A stretch of DNA of 64,000 nt from Tetrahymena elliotti 4EA (GCA_000231825.2 JH720297.1:1503617-1567616); one strand, 5' to 3'; shown: positions 35,307 through 48,733, counted from the first letter of the stretch. Translations and numbers: made by a program. Notes: generated from the letters alone by a model not told the origin.

Positions 35307-38300
35307 ATGGCTTATTTTGATAATTAAACTAGCAAAGGTGAACTCTATGATTTGGAGCAAGAGTTAAATTCAGATGAATTTGAAACAAAGTTATATGCAG
35401 TCAAGAAAATTATAGCAAATATGACAGTAGGAAAAGATGTTTCACCTCTCTTCCAATCTGTTTTGAAATGTCTTTAATACCCTGACATTCAGTTAAAAAA
35501 ATTGGTTTACTTGTACATTATCAACTACTCTCGTGATAAACCTGATGATTCAATTATGGTTGTCAATCTTTTCAGAAAGGATATGGAAAACAAAGGTTGT
35601 TATTATTACATTTTATTAATAAACAATGAAAAAATAGAATAATTCAGAATGAAATAGCTATAAAATTAATTTAAAAAGCAATTAAAATCTAATGAAAAAG
35701 TTAATGCAAGAAAATAATTTTGTTTTTAATAATAAAATTAGGAAATCCATTATTAAGAGCTTTAGCAGTTAGAACAATTGGTTGTTTGAGAGTCCACAAA
35801 TTAAATGAATATTTAGTTTCTCCTCTCAAGAATTGTTTAGAAGATGTAGAACCTTATGTAAGAAAAACAGCTGCTTTATGTGTTCCCAAAGTATATGAAG
35901 TATCTCCCTAGTTAGTAGAAGAAGCTGGCTTAATCACTATGATGCAATAATTATTAAATACAGAATCAAATGGATTAGTTTTAGCAAATCTATTATTATC
36001 ATTATAAGAAATATCATTTATGAAGTAAATTTAATTATAACAGTGATATAATTTTAATGTTTTTTATTTTTTAAGAGGAGAGCTAATCCAAACTATCAAC
36101 TCAGATAATCTGAAGAAGTTGCTTGTTGCTGTTAACGAATGTGCAGGTAATAATTTTAAAAATGAGACAATAAAATAAATGAAAATGTTTGTTTGTAAAG
36201 ATATTAATTAAATTTATGATCAATTATTTTTTTAAATGTAGAATAACAAAAAGATATGCAAGTGAATTAATATAATCAAAATATCTTAATTAAAAATAGA
36301 ATTTTCTTTTTATATTTATTTATTTATTTTCATTTTATCTAATTTATAGAATGGGGTTAGATTTCTATTTTAGACTAGCTTTCTGATTACCAAGCAGCAA
36401 ATGAACAAGAAGCTGAATTGTAAATATATTTTGAATTGGTATATCATTATATTGATATTATTTAATATTTGATTAGAATCATAGAGAGAGTACTCCCTAG
36501 ATTAAACCATATCAATCCTGCAGTTGTTTTAAGCACAATTAAAGTTGTTTTAAGATTCCTTGAGTTTATTTCCAAAAATGAATTAGTTGATAGCATTTTA
36601 AAGAAACTCACTCCTTCTTTAGGTATTTCTATTTATTGTTTTTTTGTCTTTGTTTAATAAAGTTTAATTGAATAAATTTTAGTTTCTCTTTTGAATTGGG
36701 ATAAACCTGAAGTCAAATATGTTATTCTTAAATCCATATTGCATATTCTCTAAAAGAGACCTAACATCATGGATTAAAAATTAAAATCATTTTTCTGCTT
36801 TTTCAATGAGCCTTATTATGTCAAAAATGAAAAATTGGAAGTTTTAGTCAAAATTTGTAATGAAAAGAATTTAGATGATTTGTTAAATGAGCTCAGTGCT
36901 TATGTTACAGAATCTGATACAGAATTTGTAAAAAGATCTATTAAAGCTCTAGGAAGTATTGCCGTTAGATATGATCAAGCTTGTGATAAGTAAATAAAAT
37001 AAAAATATTTTGAAGATTAGTTAAAAATGTAAATTAAAAATAGGGCATTCTAAATTATTGTAGAAGTCATTAAAAACATTTAATCAAGTTAAAATGTACA
37101 TTCATGTTCAGAATATATTCAAGAAATCTTCATTACCCTTCAAAAAATCTTCCGTAAATACAGAGTCATAAATCCTAAAAATAGAGATACAATGAAGCTC
37201 ATCACACCTTTAATTAGTGAGACTTATGATCCTAAATCTAAGGCATCTGCTGCTTGGATTGTTGGAGAGTATGCTGAATACATCGATGACTCTCTTTAAA
37301 TTATTCAATAAATGGCAGAAAAGTAATTTAAACTCAATCTAACGACAAAATTGTAGAAAGATAAAAGCAAAATTTTCAAATTAAAAAAGCCAAACTTAAA
37401 TATTTAACAAAATCAAGCATTTATTTTTTGAAATAAAAATAATTAATTTCTTCTTAATTTATCACAAAATATTTTACACAAAAAATGTTGGATTCATAGT
37501 ATTTAATTGATCAAATTCATAGATACCTAAAAATGAAAATTTTATTTAAATAATTTAACAAAAAATTTACACTAAAAAACATTGAAAAATAAATTTTTCT
37601 TATTAGTTTTGATTAAAATTCTTTAATAAAAATTAGCTTTTCTTAAGAAGAAAGACTTGTTTAATTAGAAATTTTGACTGCAGCTGTTAAAATTTTTGTA
37701 AAATATCCTTAAGATTCTTAGTCACTTATCATTCATCTTCTTTCAGTAGCAGCTGAAGATAATTAAAATCCTGATGTTAGAGATAGGTATTTATTAATTT
37801 TTGTTTGTTAAATTTATCTAAATAAATTGTTTTTTTTGAAGAGCTTATATGTACTGGAGAATGTTAGCTACAGACCCTAAGAAGACATAAGATACTGTTT
37901 TATGTAATAAGCCAAAAATTGAAGAATTAAAAATTGTCACTGATCCTGAATTCATTGAAAAAATGATCTTAACATTAGGCTGTGTAAGTTCAATTTTCTC
38001 AAAATTACCAGAAGAAATGTTCAAACATGAATCAATTATGAGAAGAAAGTAAATAACTTTTAATAAATTCTTTGAATATAATTTTAATAATGAAATAATT
38101 TAGACCAATTATAATTAATATTGATAATCTCAAGAAAGAAATAAGCTAAAAGAATAATGCTAGTAGTATTTCTTCTGATAAGAGTAATGAGGCTAAAGCT
38201 CCTAATTCATAAGGTAATATAGATCTTTTAGATGTTGGTGATAGTCTTCCTCAACTTGCTCCTGAAATTACTTAATCTTAATAATAACAATCTTAAAAGA

Positions 38301-39468
38301 CAGATTTAATAGATTTAATAGATGCACATGATACTGCTGTCCCTGTTTAATAAACTGTAAATTAAATAAGTAGTCCAACTTAATAATAAACTGGGTTAGA
38401 TTTATATGATATTTCTGGTATTTCAATTTAATAATAACCTATTCCTACTGTTGTTTCTTACCCTGTGCCAATAATTCAAACTTAACCTTTTGTAGGATAA
38501 TAAGTTGAAGTTGATATGTTTGGAGATCCTATCGTACCTACTGAATAACCATAAATTTAAGCATTCACTGAAGTACCTGCAGAAGTACAATATTAACAAG
38601 TAATTTAACTATTAATTAATCTTTTTTATATTTTTATAGGAAGTACTTAAAGCAGATGCAAAAGGTAATGGCGGTTTGAGTGGATTAAGTGTAAAAGCTA
38701 ATTTCATCAATGAAAATAATACAATTTACTTAAATTTAGTAATCACTAACCATACACAAGCAGCAATTAGTGGTTTTGTTTTATAAATCAGATAAAATTA
38801 TTTTGGACTAAAACCAGAAGCTTTCCCTAATGTTGCAATCAATCCTCAAACAACCTAAGCCTTTAAAATAAAAATAAATAATTAAGGAAATAAAGATCTC
38901 AACCCTCCCTCCATCCCTCTTTTATTCACAGTTGGATTAAAATGCAGTTTAGATGTTTTCTTATTCTAAGTTCCTTGTTTATATCACATATTTATGGTAA
39001 TTTATTTACTTTTTAATCATTTTTATTCTAATTTTTTTTATTTAAATATTTTTTCATTATTAAATCTAGCTTGCTGATGGTGAATTAACCAAAGAAGATT
39101 TCAAAAAGTTTTGGATGGGCTAACCAGAGTTGTCTTTTGAAATAAAAAATAATTTCAATAAAAATTACTATCAAGAAAATGCAATTAAAGCTCATTTGAA
39201 AAAAAATAACATATTCCATGTAGCTACTCGTCCTTCTCCTTCTGGTTATGGTAATTTATAATAATTGGATAACTATTTCAATACATTTTTTTTAAATTAA
39301 TAAATAGGAACTTTCTTCTTTTCATGTAAAACTGGTGAAGATTTTATCTTTTGTATAGAAATTAGCTATGTGAGTGATACCACATGTAAAGTTATTTGCA
39401 AATCAAAACACTAGAACTTTATCCCTCTTGTCCTATAGCTCTTCAACTTCTTATTAACAAGATAATGA
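35307..39468 (+). CDS. AP-1/AP-2 type beta-adaptin (13 exons)
   Basis: Exons are 35307-35595, 35742-36024, 36076-36146, 36350-36419, 36477-36622, 36683-36989, 37044-37322, 37637-37786, 37842-38048, 38104-38599, 38640-38996, 39070-39250 and 39308-39468; phases agree and give 998 residues. The trunk carries family signatures: [93 protein letters not shown]. Exon 10 encodes a Gln-rich hinge with acidic leucine words ([19 protein letters not shown]) that could bind clathrin. Exons 11-13 encode the C-terminal appendage. The protein is the large beta chain of the clathrin adaptor complex, acting at the trans-Golgi/endosome or plasma membrane. The 54-nt intron at 36990 is a multiple of three and TGA-free, but its removal restores family alignment. 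Which of AP-1 or AP-2 it serves cannot be told. Confidence 0.9.
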
Positions 39469-40428
39469 TAACAAATAAATAAATATACAATAAATTTATC
39501 TATTTTACAAATTATTTTATATTAATATTATTAATTATTCTTTTCATGTAATTAAATACTTATGAATATTTTGTCTATAAATTTACTTCAATTTTCTATT
39601 TCAATTAATAATTTGCTAAATTACATTTCATCATTAAAAATTCTATTTGATAAAAATAGTTTTTCTTGAAAAATTAAATATCAACACCATCTAAATAAAT
39701 TTCTTATCCAAAATAAAAAAAAATAAAATAATTGAAATAGCTAAAATAATAAGAAATACCCTCATTTTAATTTAAAATCACCTTAACTTAGAAATATTTA
39801 TTTTTGAAAATTATTAATTTTGAAAATAAGATTATATACTATTCATTAATAAATATTGTAACTTCACTTTATTTTTCCACCCAAATTTATTTATATTCAT
39901 AAATTATTGTTAAAAGTTTTTTAATTTTTTAAAATAACATTAAATTTTGACAATCAGAAACACCAACCATCTAAAATATGGTGATCAGCAATTTTGAGTA
40001 TTATTTTTAATATAACTATTATTCAACATTGCTAAAACATATCTTACATATTTAGTTAAAAATGAAAAATATAAACTTGGATAAGCTCTTGAAAATGATA
40101 ATGAAAAATTAATATGTCAATTTTTTAAAAATAGTTATTTTTAAATGATTTTTGAAAGAAATCAAATTTCCTCTAATGCATGATAAGTTCACATAAAAAA
40201 AAAATTATAAAAATAAACTAATCTATCTATTAAAAAATATTATTTGGATCTTGAATTAATTTGTAAAATAAACTTAAAAAGTCATAAAGAAAATGAGTTT
40301 ATCAAACTGAATTGAATAATGTTTACATATTCTTGTAAAAAGACCTCGTTTAGAAGGAGTCCTTCACTTTCAAATATATACAAACATACAAAAATTTTTA
40401 TCTGAATTAATAAATTTCAATTTTTTAA
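39469..40428. other. Intergenic; right half is antigen-linked duplicated flank
   Basis: No gene. From about 39950 onward the sequence matches the downstream flanks of the two antigen pseudogenes (about 51500-51760 and 56010-56350), including a TTCACATAAAAAA phrase and TACAT(A/C)TCTTGTAAAAAG shortly before the antigen stop. Confidence 0.6.
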
Positions 40429-41565
40429 TCAAATTAAGGCTATAATATAAACTAAACCGACTGCAAGGATAGAACTAAATGTATCTGAAACCCCACAAGT
40501 ACCATTATCAGAATAAGTGCAGAACTTTCCACTACCGGTACAAACAGTTTAGGTATCAGTAGAAGAGCATGAGGTAGCTTATTTATTTGCACAACTAGTA
40601 GCTTTCCAGGAACAACCAGTATTTGCAGTACAATCAGCTTGAGCTGTGAGGGCTGTACATTAGGTAGCAGTGGCTTTGTTAGAGCATGAAGCAGTAACGG
40701 CTGCAGTATAATCACAGTTAGTATCAGAAGCACAAGTATTTTATTGCTAAGATGAACAGTAGGTAGCATTTGCAGCACATGTTCCAGCAGCGGTGTTTCC
40801 AGTACAGAAATTGGAGACAGCTGTGCATTTTTCTGTAGTATTTTGAGCACTACATGAATCACCACCTGATTTATCAGCACATGAATAAAGGGTTCTAGTT
40901 TCACAATTTGTTGTATCAGCTGCACATTATGTTGAATCTTTTCCAGCACAAGTATCAGTACATACATTATTAGTATTATCCCAATTGCATCCTTAAGAAG
41001 CAGCATCACTACCAGTGCATTATGTCTAATCGAGACTACTGCAATCTGAAGTTGCTATTGCTTTACATACAAAAGCAGTTTTAGTGCAATAGTTGGAATC
41101 ACAATTTGCTTCTGTTTGACTTGAGCATCCACCAGATTTGTAACTGCAAGTGAAGGCACCAGGAGTATAAGTACACTTACTATCACTAGTGCAGTCAGAT
41201 TAATTCTTTACAGCACAAGCAGTTTGAATGGATGCCTTGTTGGCACAAGCATAATCAACAGCATCAGTATATGAGCAAGCAGTTTAAGCTTGGCATTCAG
41301 CTTTAACAGTAAGGGTACTGCAATTAGAATATCCTTAAGCACATGATGAAACTACATCACAATTAGGAGAGTTAGTAGCGTTGGCACAGTCAGTGGTTGA
41401 GAGAGCATTGCATTTGTTTGTACATGATGGAGTACCAGCTGTGTATTTACAAGAAGTATTAGCATCACAATTGGCTTGAGTTGTAAGGGCGGCGCAGTCA
41501 GAGGCAGTATCAGCAAGGACTAAGCTGCAAGCAACTAGGAGGATAAATAAAGTAAATTTATTCAT
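40429..41565 (-). CDS. Cys-rich GPI-type surface antigen (immobilization-antigen-like)
   Basis: Single exon, 378 residues. It has a signal peptide (MNKFTLFILLVACSLVLA) and then about 340 residues of Cys/Thr/Ala/Asn-rich sequence with a cysteine every 5-15 residues, in repeating units such as CTALTAQADCTANTGCSW. It ends in a hydrophobic C-terminus (FSSILAVGLVYIIALI), as expected for a cleaved GPI signal. This is the build of ciliate immobilization (Ser-type) antigens coating the cell surface. It is the only intact member of a three-copy local family (pseudogenes at 51764-52575 and 56355-57458). Expression in ciliates is usually mutually exclusive among family members; nothing in the sequence shows this here. 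The start is the ATG at 41565. Confidence 0.85.
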
Positions 41566-42663
41566 TTTTCTTAAAATTTTTTAATTAATTTGTAATTAAT
41601 CTTTTTTTCTGAATAAATAATATTAAAAAATAATAAAAAAAATCAGGCTTTTGATCAATTAATAGTTTTCCTTTAAATTTGATACCTTTCTTTGAGTTTT
41701 TTTAATCTCTTTCTACTCAAAGGAGACAGATTTTAAATTATTTCTTTCTTTCTATTTATTTGTACTTTATCTTACTTTCCTACATCTAAATCATTTTAGA
41801 AAAAATATTTATTATGTAATTACCTCAATCGAAAAATTGATGATGCATTAGCTAGATTATTTTTTAATGTAATAGGACATTAGGTTATGTCTTCTTAAGC
41901 AAGCTGAATTTAGGTAAACAAATAATATGTTGCTAAATTATGAAAATAAAATGAAAAGTAAGTTAAATAAAATACATTAAAGAATATTTATTATTTAGAA
42001 GATAAAATTTAATGATTGACTTAGTTTGAATTTTCCCAAGATTTAATTTTAAATTTGTTTTCCTCAAAGAAAAAGAGAAGTAAAGTTTTTAGTTGTTTTT
42101 TAAAAAAAAATTGCTCAACCCAACAAAAAAAATCAGTTAATTAAAATCATTTCAAATAGACTTGAGAGGTTTTAAGTTTTAAAAGAAATTTTTTATGTAT
42201 ATTTATACCAATAAATATACCTATTAAGACAGAGGAAAATTTTAATCAATTTTTAAAATAGTAACTAAATAAAATCTTGACTTAAGGTGTGAAGAGTAGG
42301 TAAATGTTCATTAAAAAGCATGAAGGAATGAATTAATTAAATTAAACCAAAGACAAAAATTAATAAAACATCAAAATATTCTGAGCCAAATTTTTCAAGT
42401 GGAGACATATTTTTATGAAAGAAGATACATTTTATGAAAATAGTAATAGTAAGTTAGCCAAATCCTAGAGGTGATCATCAATATTTACTGGTATTCATGT
42501 TTTAAATCAGGTAATTAAATTCTTCAAAGAAATTAATTATTATAGAATTCAATATGTAACTAAGCCAACCCTTGAAGAAGGCAAGTATTTTTATTATAAT
42601 AAATTTTATCAATAAAATAGTTGAAGGATGCCATTGAAAAAAATAAAAAAGGTTTTAAATATG

Positions 42664-43930
42664 TTTGATAAGCTTTAAATGAAATTGAGAAGGTATTTTT
42701 ATTTTGATTAATAACTAGTAAGCCATTTGAATCAGAGGCAAATTTTAATTAAATGTTAATATAAAATCAAATACATCCTTGAAACAAGAAGCAGAGAGAA
42801 ATTTTAATTAAAAAAAATAAATAGATTAATTAAATTCAGGCCAAAAGCAAATTAAGAAAAAATCGAGATTTAATTAACTATTTTTTAGAAGCACAGACTC
42901 ATTTTTATTAAAAAGCATAATAGAAATTAATTAAATTGTGAAAGCATATACAAATTTTGTGTAAACTAAATATAAATTAGCTAAAAATAGATATTTATAA
43001 AAATTCATTTCTCAATCAGTCAATTTAATATTCAGAAAGGAGACAATTTATTATGAGAACTGACATATTACACTCAAAGTGGAGACAAATTTTTATCAGA
43101 ATTCATTAAATCAATCAAATACTTGAAGGGGCATGCTTTAGAAATTTAAAAGTACTAATTATTTTCATTTACAGTTAGGAATTTTAAATTAATATTTGTC
43201 TTTCACTCTTAAATATAAATATATTTCTGTTATTCTATCACATAAAATTAGTAATGTTGGCAATCAATTCATAATACGATTTAATATCTATATAATTTTT
43301 AATTTTAAGCTTTAAATGAAATCGAGAAGGTATATTTATTTCTATTATTAATTAAATCAGAGACAAGACTAATTTTAATTAAATGCTCATATAAAATTAA
43401 ATACACCCTTGATATGGAGTGGGAGAAATTTTAATTAAATCAAATAAATCACTAAATCGATTAATTAAATTCAGGCCAAAAGCAAATTAAGAAAAAATCG
43501 AGATTTAATTACCCGGATTTTAGAAACATAGACTCACTTTTATTAAAAACCATAAGACAAATTAATTAAATAGTGAAAAAAGATAAAAATTTTATGTAAA
43601 CTAAATAAGTAAATTACCCAAAAGAAAAATACTACAATTCATTTCTCGATAAGTAAGTTAAATTTTCAGAGAGGAGACAAATTATTATGAGAACTCGATA
43701 TCTCAATAATCTAAACCCTCGAAGTGGAGACAAATTTTTATCAGAATTAATTAAATAAAATACTTGAAGGGTATTAAACATGTTTTCGTAATTTATATAC
43801 TAATAATTATTTTCATTTACAGTTCAGAATTTTTAATTTACATTTATCTTTCATTCTTAATATACAAAAATCTAATTATATAGCAATTCTATCACTTATA
43901 AATTAGTAAGTTGGTAATCAATTAGTTAAT
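42664..43930. repeat. Two-unit tandem duplication (~635 bp per unit)
   Basis: Unit 1 is about 42664-43300 and unit 2 about 43300-43930. Matching landmarks are AAGCTTTAAATGAAAT (42668 and 43308), AGGCCAAAAGCAAATTAAG (about 42838 and 43470), GGAGACAAATTTTTATCAGA (about 43080 and 43723) and the closing AATTAGTAA...GGCAATCAATT-like phrase. Inside each unit a GGAGACAAATTTTTAT-like word recurs, suggesting an older, shorter repeat. No coding function was seen. Confidence 0.65.
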
Positions 43931-44380
43931 TTATGAGAAAAAAAAATATTTTATTTTATGAATAGATTAAATGAAAAAATCTAAAGACTATTTTGTATTT
44001 TTTTAATTTATGAAGATGAAAAGCAAAACTAGTTAATTTTTTATCTATGTTTTAATATTTGAAATAGAGGTCTTTCTACAATGTTGGAAACAAATAAAAT
44101 AAATATTTTTCATTGTATTTTTTAAAAATTCGTAATGATTATTTAGGGGGAGTAAGCCAAAAAAATTTGAGAGTAATAAATATTCAGAAATAAATATAAT
44201 AATGTGACCCTTTATTTTTGACAAAATTTGAAAATGTTAACAAGCCTCCGTTTCAAATTAATATTTTTCTTTTTATCTTTGAGTAATCTAAAAAAAAAGC
44301 TTGTTCACTTTTTTTTATTTTTAATTAAGAGAAAAATTCGAGAACAAAAAGAATTTATGTTATCGAATTATTAAATACTT

Positions 44381-44433
44381 GAATCCCACTGTTTTGCAAA
44401 ACTGCTGGCCTTACAAAAAAAGAGCGTGATTCA
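44381..44433 (+). repeat. Short imperfect palindromic element, copy 1
   Basis: Begins GAATCCCACTGTTTTGC and continues through CTGGCCTTACAAAAAAAG to GCGTGATTC. A second copy lies in reverse orientation at 57713-57763. Its ends are imperfect inverted complements of each other, and it is richer in G+C than its surroundings. Confidence 0.45.
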
Positions 44434-44689
44434 AGAAAATTATAAAATTTCTTATTCAGTATTAAGAAAATTATCAAATTTCATATTAAATATTAAGAAA
44501 ATTATGAATAAAACTTTGTATTTTGAAATATGTTCAATTTTAACTTGAAAATGTTTTTACTATTTATAAAAAATTTTATAAAATGAATTTCGTTTACCAT
44601 ATTGACTAATTAATACATTTTAATTATTATTGTATATATTCATATTTTTAAAGCTTTAGCATAATTTTCGATCTCTATTCCATCATTGA

Positions 44690-46090
44690 GCTTTATTCTT
44701 AATCCCTTTTAGATTGAGTTCATAGGAATTAACTCATTTTAAGTTTTCTTTAAGAATTAAGTTATGTAAAAATTTATTTAATATTGAGCATGAAAATAAC
44801 TGTTTTTTAAGCAGGTTTATATTGGATTTCATTTAAGTTAACATCAGTCATTGTTGTCATTTTTTAAGTTGGAGATGGTTTTTTATTAAATGATTGTGAT
44901 CTAGTTTCAAATTATTCTTTTCATTTTCCAGAAGAATCTAATTTTAAAATCCGAATTGAAGTGAAAATATATAGTAAATTTATTAGATATTTTCCTTTTT
45001 TGAGCTTAAATTTTCTTTAGATTTAGATTTTGATATATGTTTCAATCTCAAACTATGTTTTATATTGGATCAGGTTTGATTCTTTGTAGAGCACTTATTA
45101 AAAGATTTTCTCTACATTTAAAGTAGTGAGCACCTGAGAACTAAATAAGGTATTTTCTATTGTACTCTTCCATCTATTTAAGAATTTAGAGGATGTGAAT
45201 ATTTTAATTATGTTTCAAATTTTCTCAAACACTAAATTCTTTAGATTTAAAGATATAGAAGTCAAAACTGTTCTCTTCCGCAGAAAAAAAACCAATATAG
45301 AGCTAACATAATTATTCATAAATACTTTCTTTTAAACAAGGAAATCTTGATAATTCGTATTTAGAACTTTTGAGTGTTGCAAATCTGCTATTATTGCAGT
45401 AAGCTTTATATTCTTGACGTTCTCAAAGATTTCTAAGATTCTTTTCATATATCTGTTTGTGTCTTCTTCAGAAATTATTTTATTTCTTTTCTCTAATATT
45501 CTACAAGCTTTTCTAGTATTTTCCAGGGATATTCATTTTTTAACTAAAATTAGTTGATTTTGAATGAGGAACTCTGTTTAAGCATTCTCTGCTTAATCTA
45601 TTTAAGTTAGTAAATGTAGCAGCATTATTATTTACTTTCATCCTAATACTAGATACCTCTTTCAGCCATTTTTTTATGGCATAATCATAGCTACAAGGAT
45701 AATATTTAGTCTCTTAATATAGTCATCATATAAAGCTTCTGCAACTACCTTTTTTTTGGATTTTAGATGGCTTTTAAGCGCTTCTCAATTTTTACTCATC
45801 TCTTTTAAGAATCAAAAGATTCCTTTCTTTCGGTCTTCATCTTTTATAAAATTTAAAAGATAATTATTTTATTTACTTTCAAAAAATTAAAATTTAAAAG
45901 TAAAATTCAATTTTTCAAAAATAAATTATAAAATACCAAGTTTCTAAGGAAGGATAAACTCCTTTTATATTTAAAAGGATTAATCAATTCTTTTTCAAAA
46001 CTAAATCTCAATATTTGCTAAACATCCATTTTTTAGCTTCAATATTTTGTCATAATGAATAATAAACTTTTTACACATTCTTGTTCTATG
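44690..46090 (-). pseudogene. Decayed gene X, copy A (unknown family)
   Basis: The minus strand shows coding-like stretches in shifting frames. Examples are KVVAEALYDDYIKRLNII, YAIKKWLKEVSSIRMKV, a third with IISEEDTNRYMKRILEI, then MEEYNRKYLIQFSGAHYF, and near the left end MTTMTDVNLNEIQYKPAQ. They are broken by several TGA codons and frameshifts. About 45520-46400 is homologous to 52590-53400, where a more eroded copy lies in the same order relative to the tRNA and rhomboid genes. The family was not recognised. Exon limits are approximate. Confidence 0.4.
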
Positions 46091-48247
46091 GCTTTTTTTT
46101 TGTAAGTATGTTTCAAATAGGGAATAAAGAAGCATCCCTTTTCTGTCTTGAGAAAATTAATGTTAGGTCGTAGTAATAATAGACTCCTTTTATTTCTTAA
46201 AGGAAACTCTATTCATTGTTTTTCAATGCAAGAAACATACCATCAAAAAATTAAGAAGGAAAATTAAATAATATGTTCTATTATTTTTCTTTGCATCTCA
46301 AATTGTTTAAGCACAAACCTTTTCATGCATGATTTTTTGTATTATTTTTAAAATTATTTCTCACTTATTTGATCTTTTAAAAATTAAAAATTTTGTTGAA
46401 AACTAATCTTAAATACTTTCTTTTTATTTTAAAATGATGAAAAATTTGATCTTGTGGGAGTTAAAATGAGTTAGATATTTTCTTTGTAAAAACTCTTACT
46501 TTAATAAAAATTAAAGATAAAAGTAGGAATTTTAAAAATTCAAAAAGCACTTGCTTAGATTATGAATCTAATTTATTTTGAGATGAATAAATGATAAAAT
46601 ATTTTTATTTAATGATGCTGTTCTGTTTTTAGTTTAATTTTACTTTTGTTGTAAATTTTTTGTTAGATATTATTTTATTTTGTGTTTTATGCTAAAATAT
46701 TTTTAATTATTTATTTTCTTGTGGTTTAAAAATTTATTTTATTTAAATAAAAAATCTGTTTAATCAATAGATTTTAATAATCTCATATTCTTCCTAATTT
46801 AATATTGGGAAGATAAAACAAAATAATTTGCTGATATTTTAAGATATTTTTTATTTATCCACCTAGAATAGAAGGTCTTTTTCTTAGAAATCAAATATTA
46901 ACTGACAAAAAAATATTTAAATAATCAAATTATGTAAGCTATTTAAAATAAATATAAATAGATAAATCACTTATTTTCTACTCATTAAAAATTCATTACA
47001 CTTAGATAAAATAATTTTTAAAATATTAAATACTTACAAAGATTAAAGGATTTTACCTATAACTCTACTTTAGAACTTATATTTATTTAAATTAATTTTA
47101 ATGAGGATTCTTTCAAAAAACACTAATTTTAGATTTTTATTAAAATAAATTCAAATCAAACTTAAATTTAAGTAAGTTTTTCTTTAATAATTTATTCAAT
47201 AAAATTATTGAGTTCTAAATTTTTTTTTAAAGTTGAGCATAAAATAATTAATTTTGTGTTATTTTTCATAAATTTTACAAAAATACAAAAATAGAAAAGT
47301 TTACATATTTAATTTTTTGAAGTGATTTTAAATAATTTTATTATATTCATATATCATTTAAATACTCTATAAAATAAATATAAAAATATGTAATTCTTAT
47401 GTCTATCGCAAATTTAACACTAAAGTTGTTTGATTCTTTTTAAAAAACAACTTTTCAAAATTAATTTTAATTTGAAAAGCATAACTAATAAATTAAAAAA
47501 TTGATTGAATAAAAAATATAAAATAAACATTTGGGTATTTTATTATGATTGTATTTTTTTTAATTACTAAAAGTTAATAATTTTCTCTCTATTGATTTGT
47601 AAAATACTTTGAATTTTAGGTTAAATAAAATTAAAAATTTGGTATTATTAGAATATCTAATTGACAATTAAAATATGTTTTCAATAGTTAAAACAAATGT
47701 AATCATTAAAAAATTTATTGGCACTTCTCAATTTCTGTTATTTACTTTTAAGAATCTCATTTCTTCATTTTTAAATGACAATTATTTAATTTAGATTAAA
47801 AAGTAAAAACTCTGCCTATTCTAGGTAGTAAAATAAGTTAAAATTTTTCTTTTTAAATGCACTTTTGGAACAAATTGAATTTTATTTAAAAAATAAAGAT
47901 TTAAATATAATATTTTCTTAATAATATTTATGAATTTCAAGCATAAATACAAAGAGAAATTTATCAATAAAGACCAACTTTCAAATTTATTTAACATTAA
48001 TTAGTATTACTTAACTAGCTTTTCACACTAGGATAGTTCTTTAGGATTGAGTCTAAAAATAGCCTTTTTTGATTGATTCTTTTAGTTGTGATTTATGTTA
48101 GGAATTTTTCGATTTTATTTTTAATTTTGCGACTAACTTTGTTTTTCTAAGTTATTTTAATTGACAGCTTTCAGAAAGATAGGAGATTAATTAAAACTGC
48201 TTAAGAATAAATTTTTATCTTATTTTTATTTTTTATTTGAGACAAAT
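46091..48247. other. AT-rich spacer, partly absent from copy B
   Basis: No gene seen. About 46440-47880 has no counterpart in the second duplication copy, where the matching flanks are joined near 53400-53475. So this ~1.4 kb was inserted here or deleted there. Its right end aligns with the left flank of the other tRNA gene. Confidence 0.45.
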
Positions 48248-48256
48248 AAAAAAAAA
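48248..48256 (-). terminator. Pol III T-run terminator of tRNA-Lys copy 1
   Basis: Nine consecutive T on the transcribed (minus) sense, two bases after the tRNA 3' end. Confidence 0.8.
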
Positions 48257-48258
48257 TA

Positions 48259-48330
48259 GCCCGCCGTGGGGCTCGAACCCACGACCACAAGATTAAGAGT
48301 CTTGCGCTCTACCGACTGAGCTAGGCGGGC
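48259..48330 (-). tRNA. tRNA-Lys(CTT), copy 1
   Basis: 72 nt folding as a perfect cloverleaf on the minus strand. The acceptor arms are GCCCGCC/GGCGGGC, the D arm GCTC/GAGC, the anticodon stem CAAGA/TCTTG with loop CTCTTAA (anticodon CTT, reading AAG Lys), and the T arm GTGGG/CCCAC with TTCGAGC loop. No intron. Box A and box B sequences are intact. It is identical to the copy at 53919-53990. It lies within the duplicated module and is far richer in G+C than its surroundings. Confidence 0.95.
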
Positions 48331-48733
48331 AGCTCATGAAATTTAACTAATTTACAAATACTTTTGTCTTTTTTCCATCTAACTTCATTTAATTTAATAT
48401 CTTTAAATATTAATAATAAGTTCAAAATCTACCAATAGATTATGTTAAAATAAATTTTTAACCTCATTTTTATTTTAGAAATGATATTTTTTATTTAAAT
48501 ACTTGTTTTTAATCTTTTGCTAACAAAATAATAAAAATGAATTCCTCTTTTACATAAGCGAAAACCAATTAGAGTAAAAAGTTCTTCATTTATTTTAGAT
48601 ATCAGCTTTATATTAGGTTAATATTATAAAAGCAGAATAAATTTTATTTTATTTGAATTAATTACAAATTAATAATTCACCAAAATATGTTTAGTGGTTA
48701 TTTTATTTTTAAGTAAATTAGTTCAAGAAATTA
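48331..48733. other. Spacer between tRNA-Lys and its decayed duplicate
   Basis: AT-rich; no gene seen. It is absent from the second duplication copy, whose tRNA 3'-side flank instead matches the flank of the tRNA pseudogene. Confidence 0.5.

Larger units (their letters stand above)
41566..44689. other. Gene-free region with tandem repeats
   Basis: The first ~200 bases match the upstream flank of antigen pseudogene C (57459 onward), so the antigen promoter was duplicated too. The remainder has no gene. It holds the two-unit repeat (42664-43930) and the small palindromic element at 44381, listed separately. Confidence 0.5.

Noticed and set aside
36439..36476. 38-nt intron in beta-adaptin beginning GTATAT
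   Set aside because: It would break the frame. The GTAAAT donor at 36420 gives a 57-nt intron and restores the family sequence [10 protein letters not shown].
40452..41009. Leu/Val-rich open frame on the minus strand over the antigen gene
   Set aside because: It is an off-frame shadow. The Cys-rich frame with signal peptide and GPI tail is the real one.
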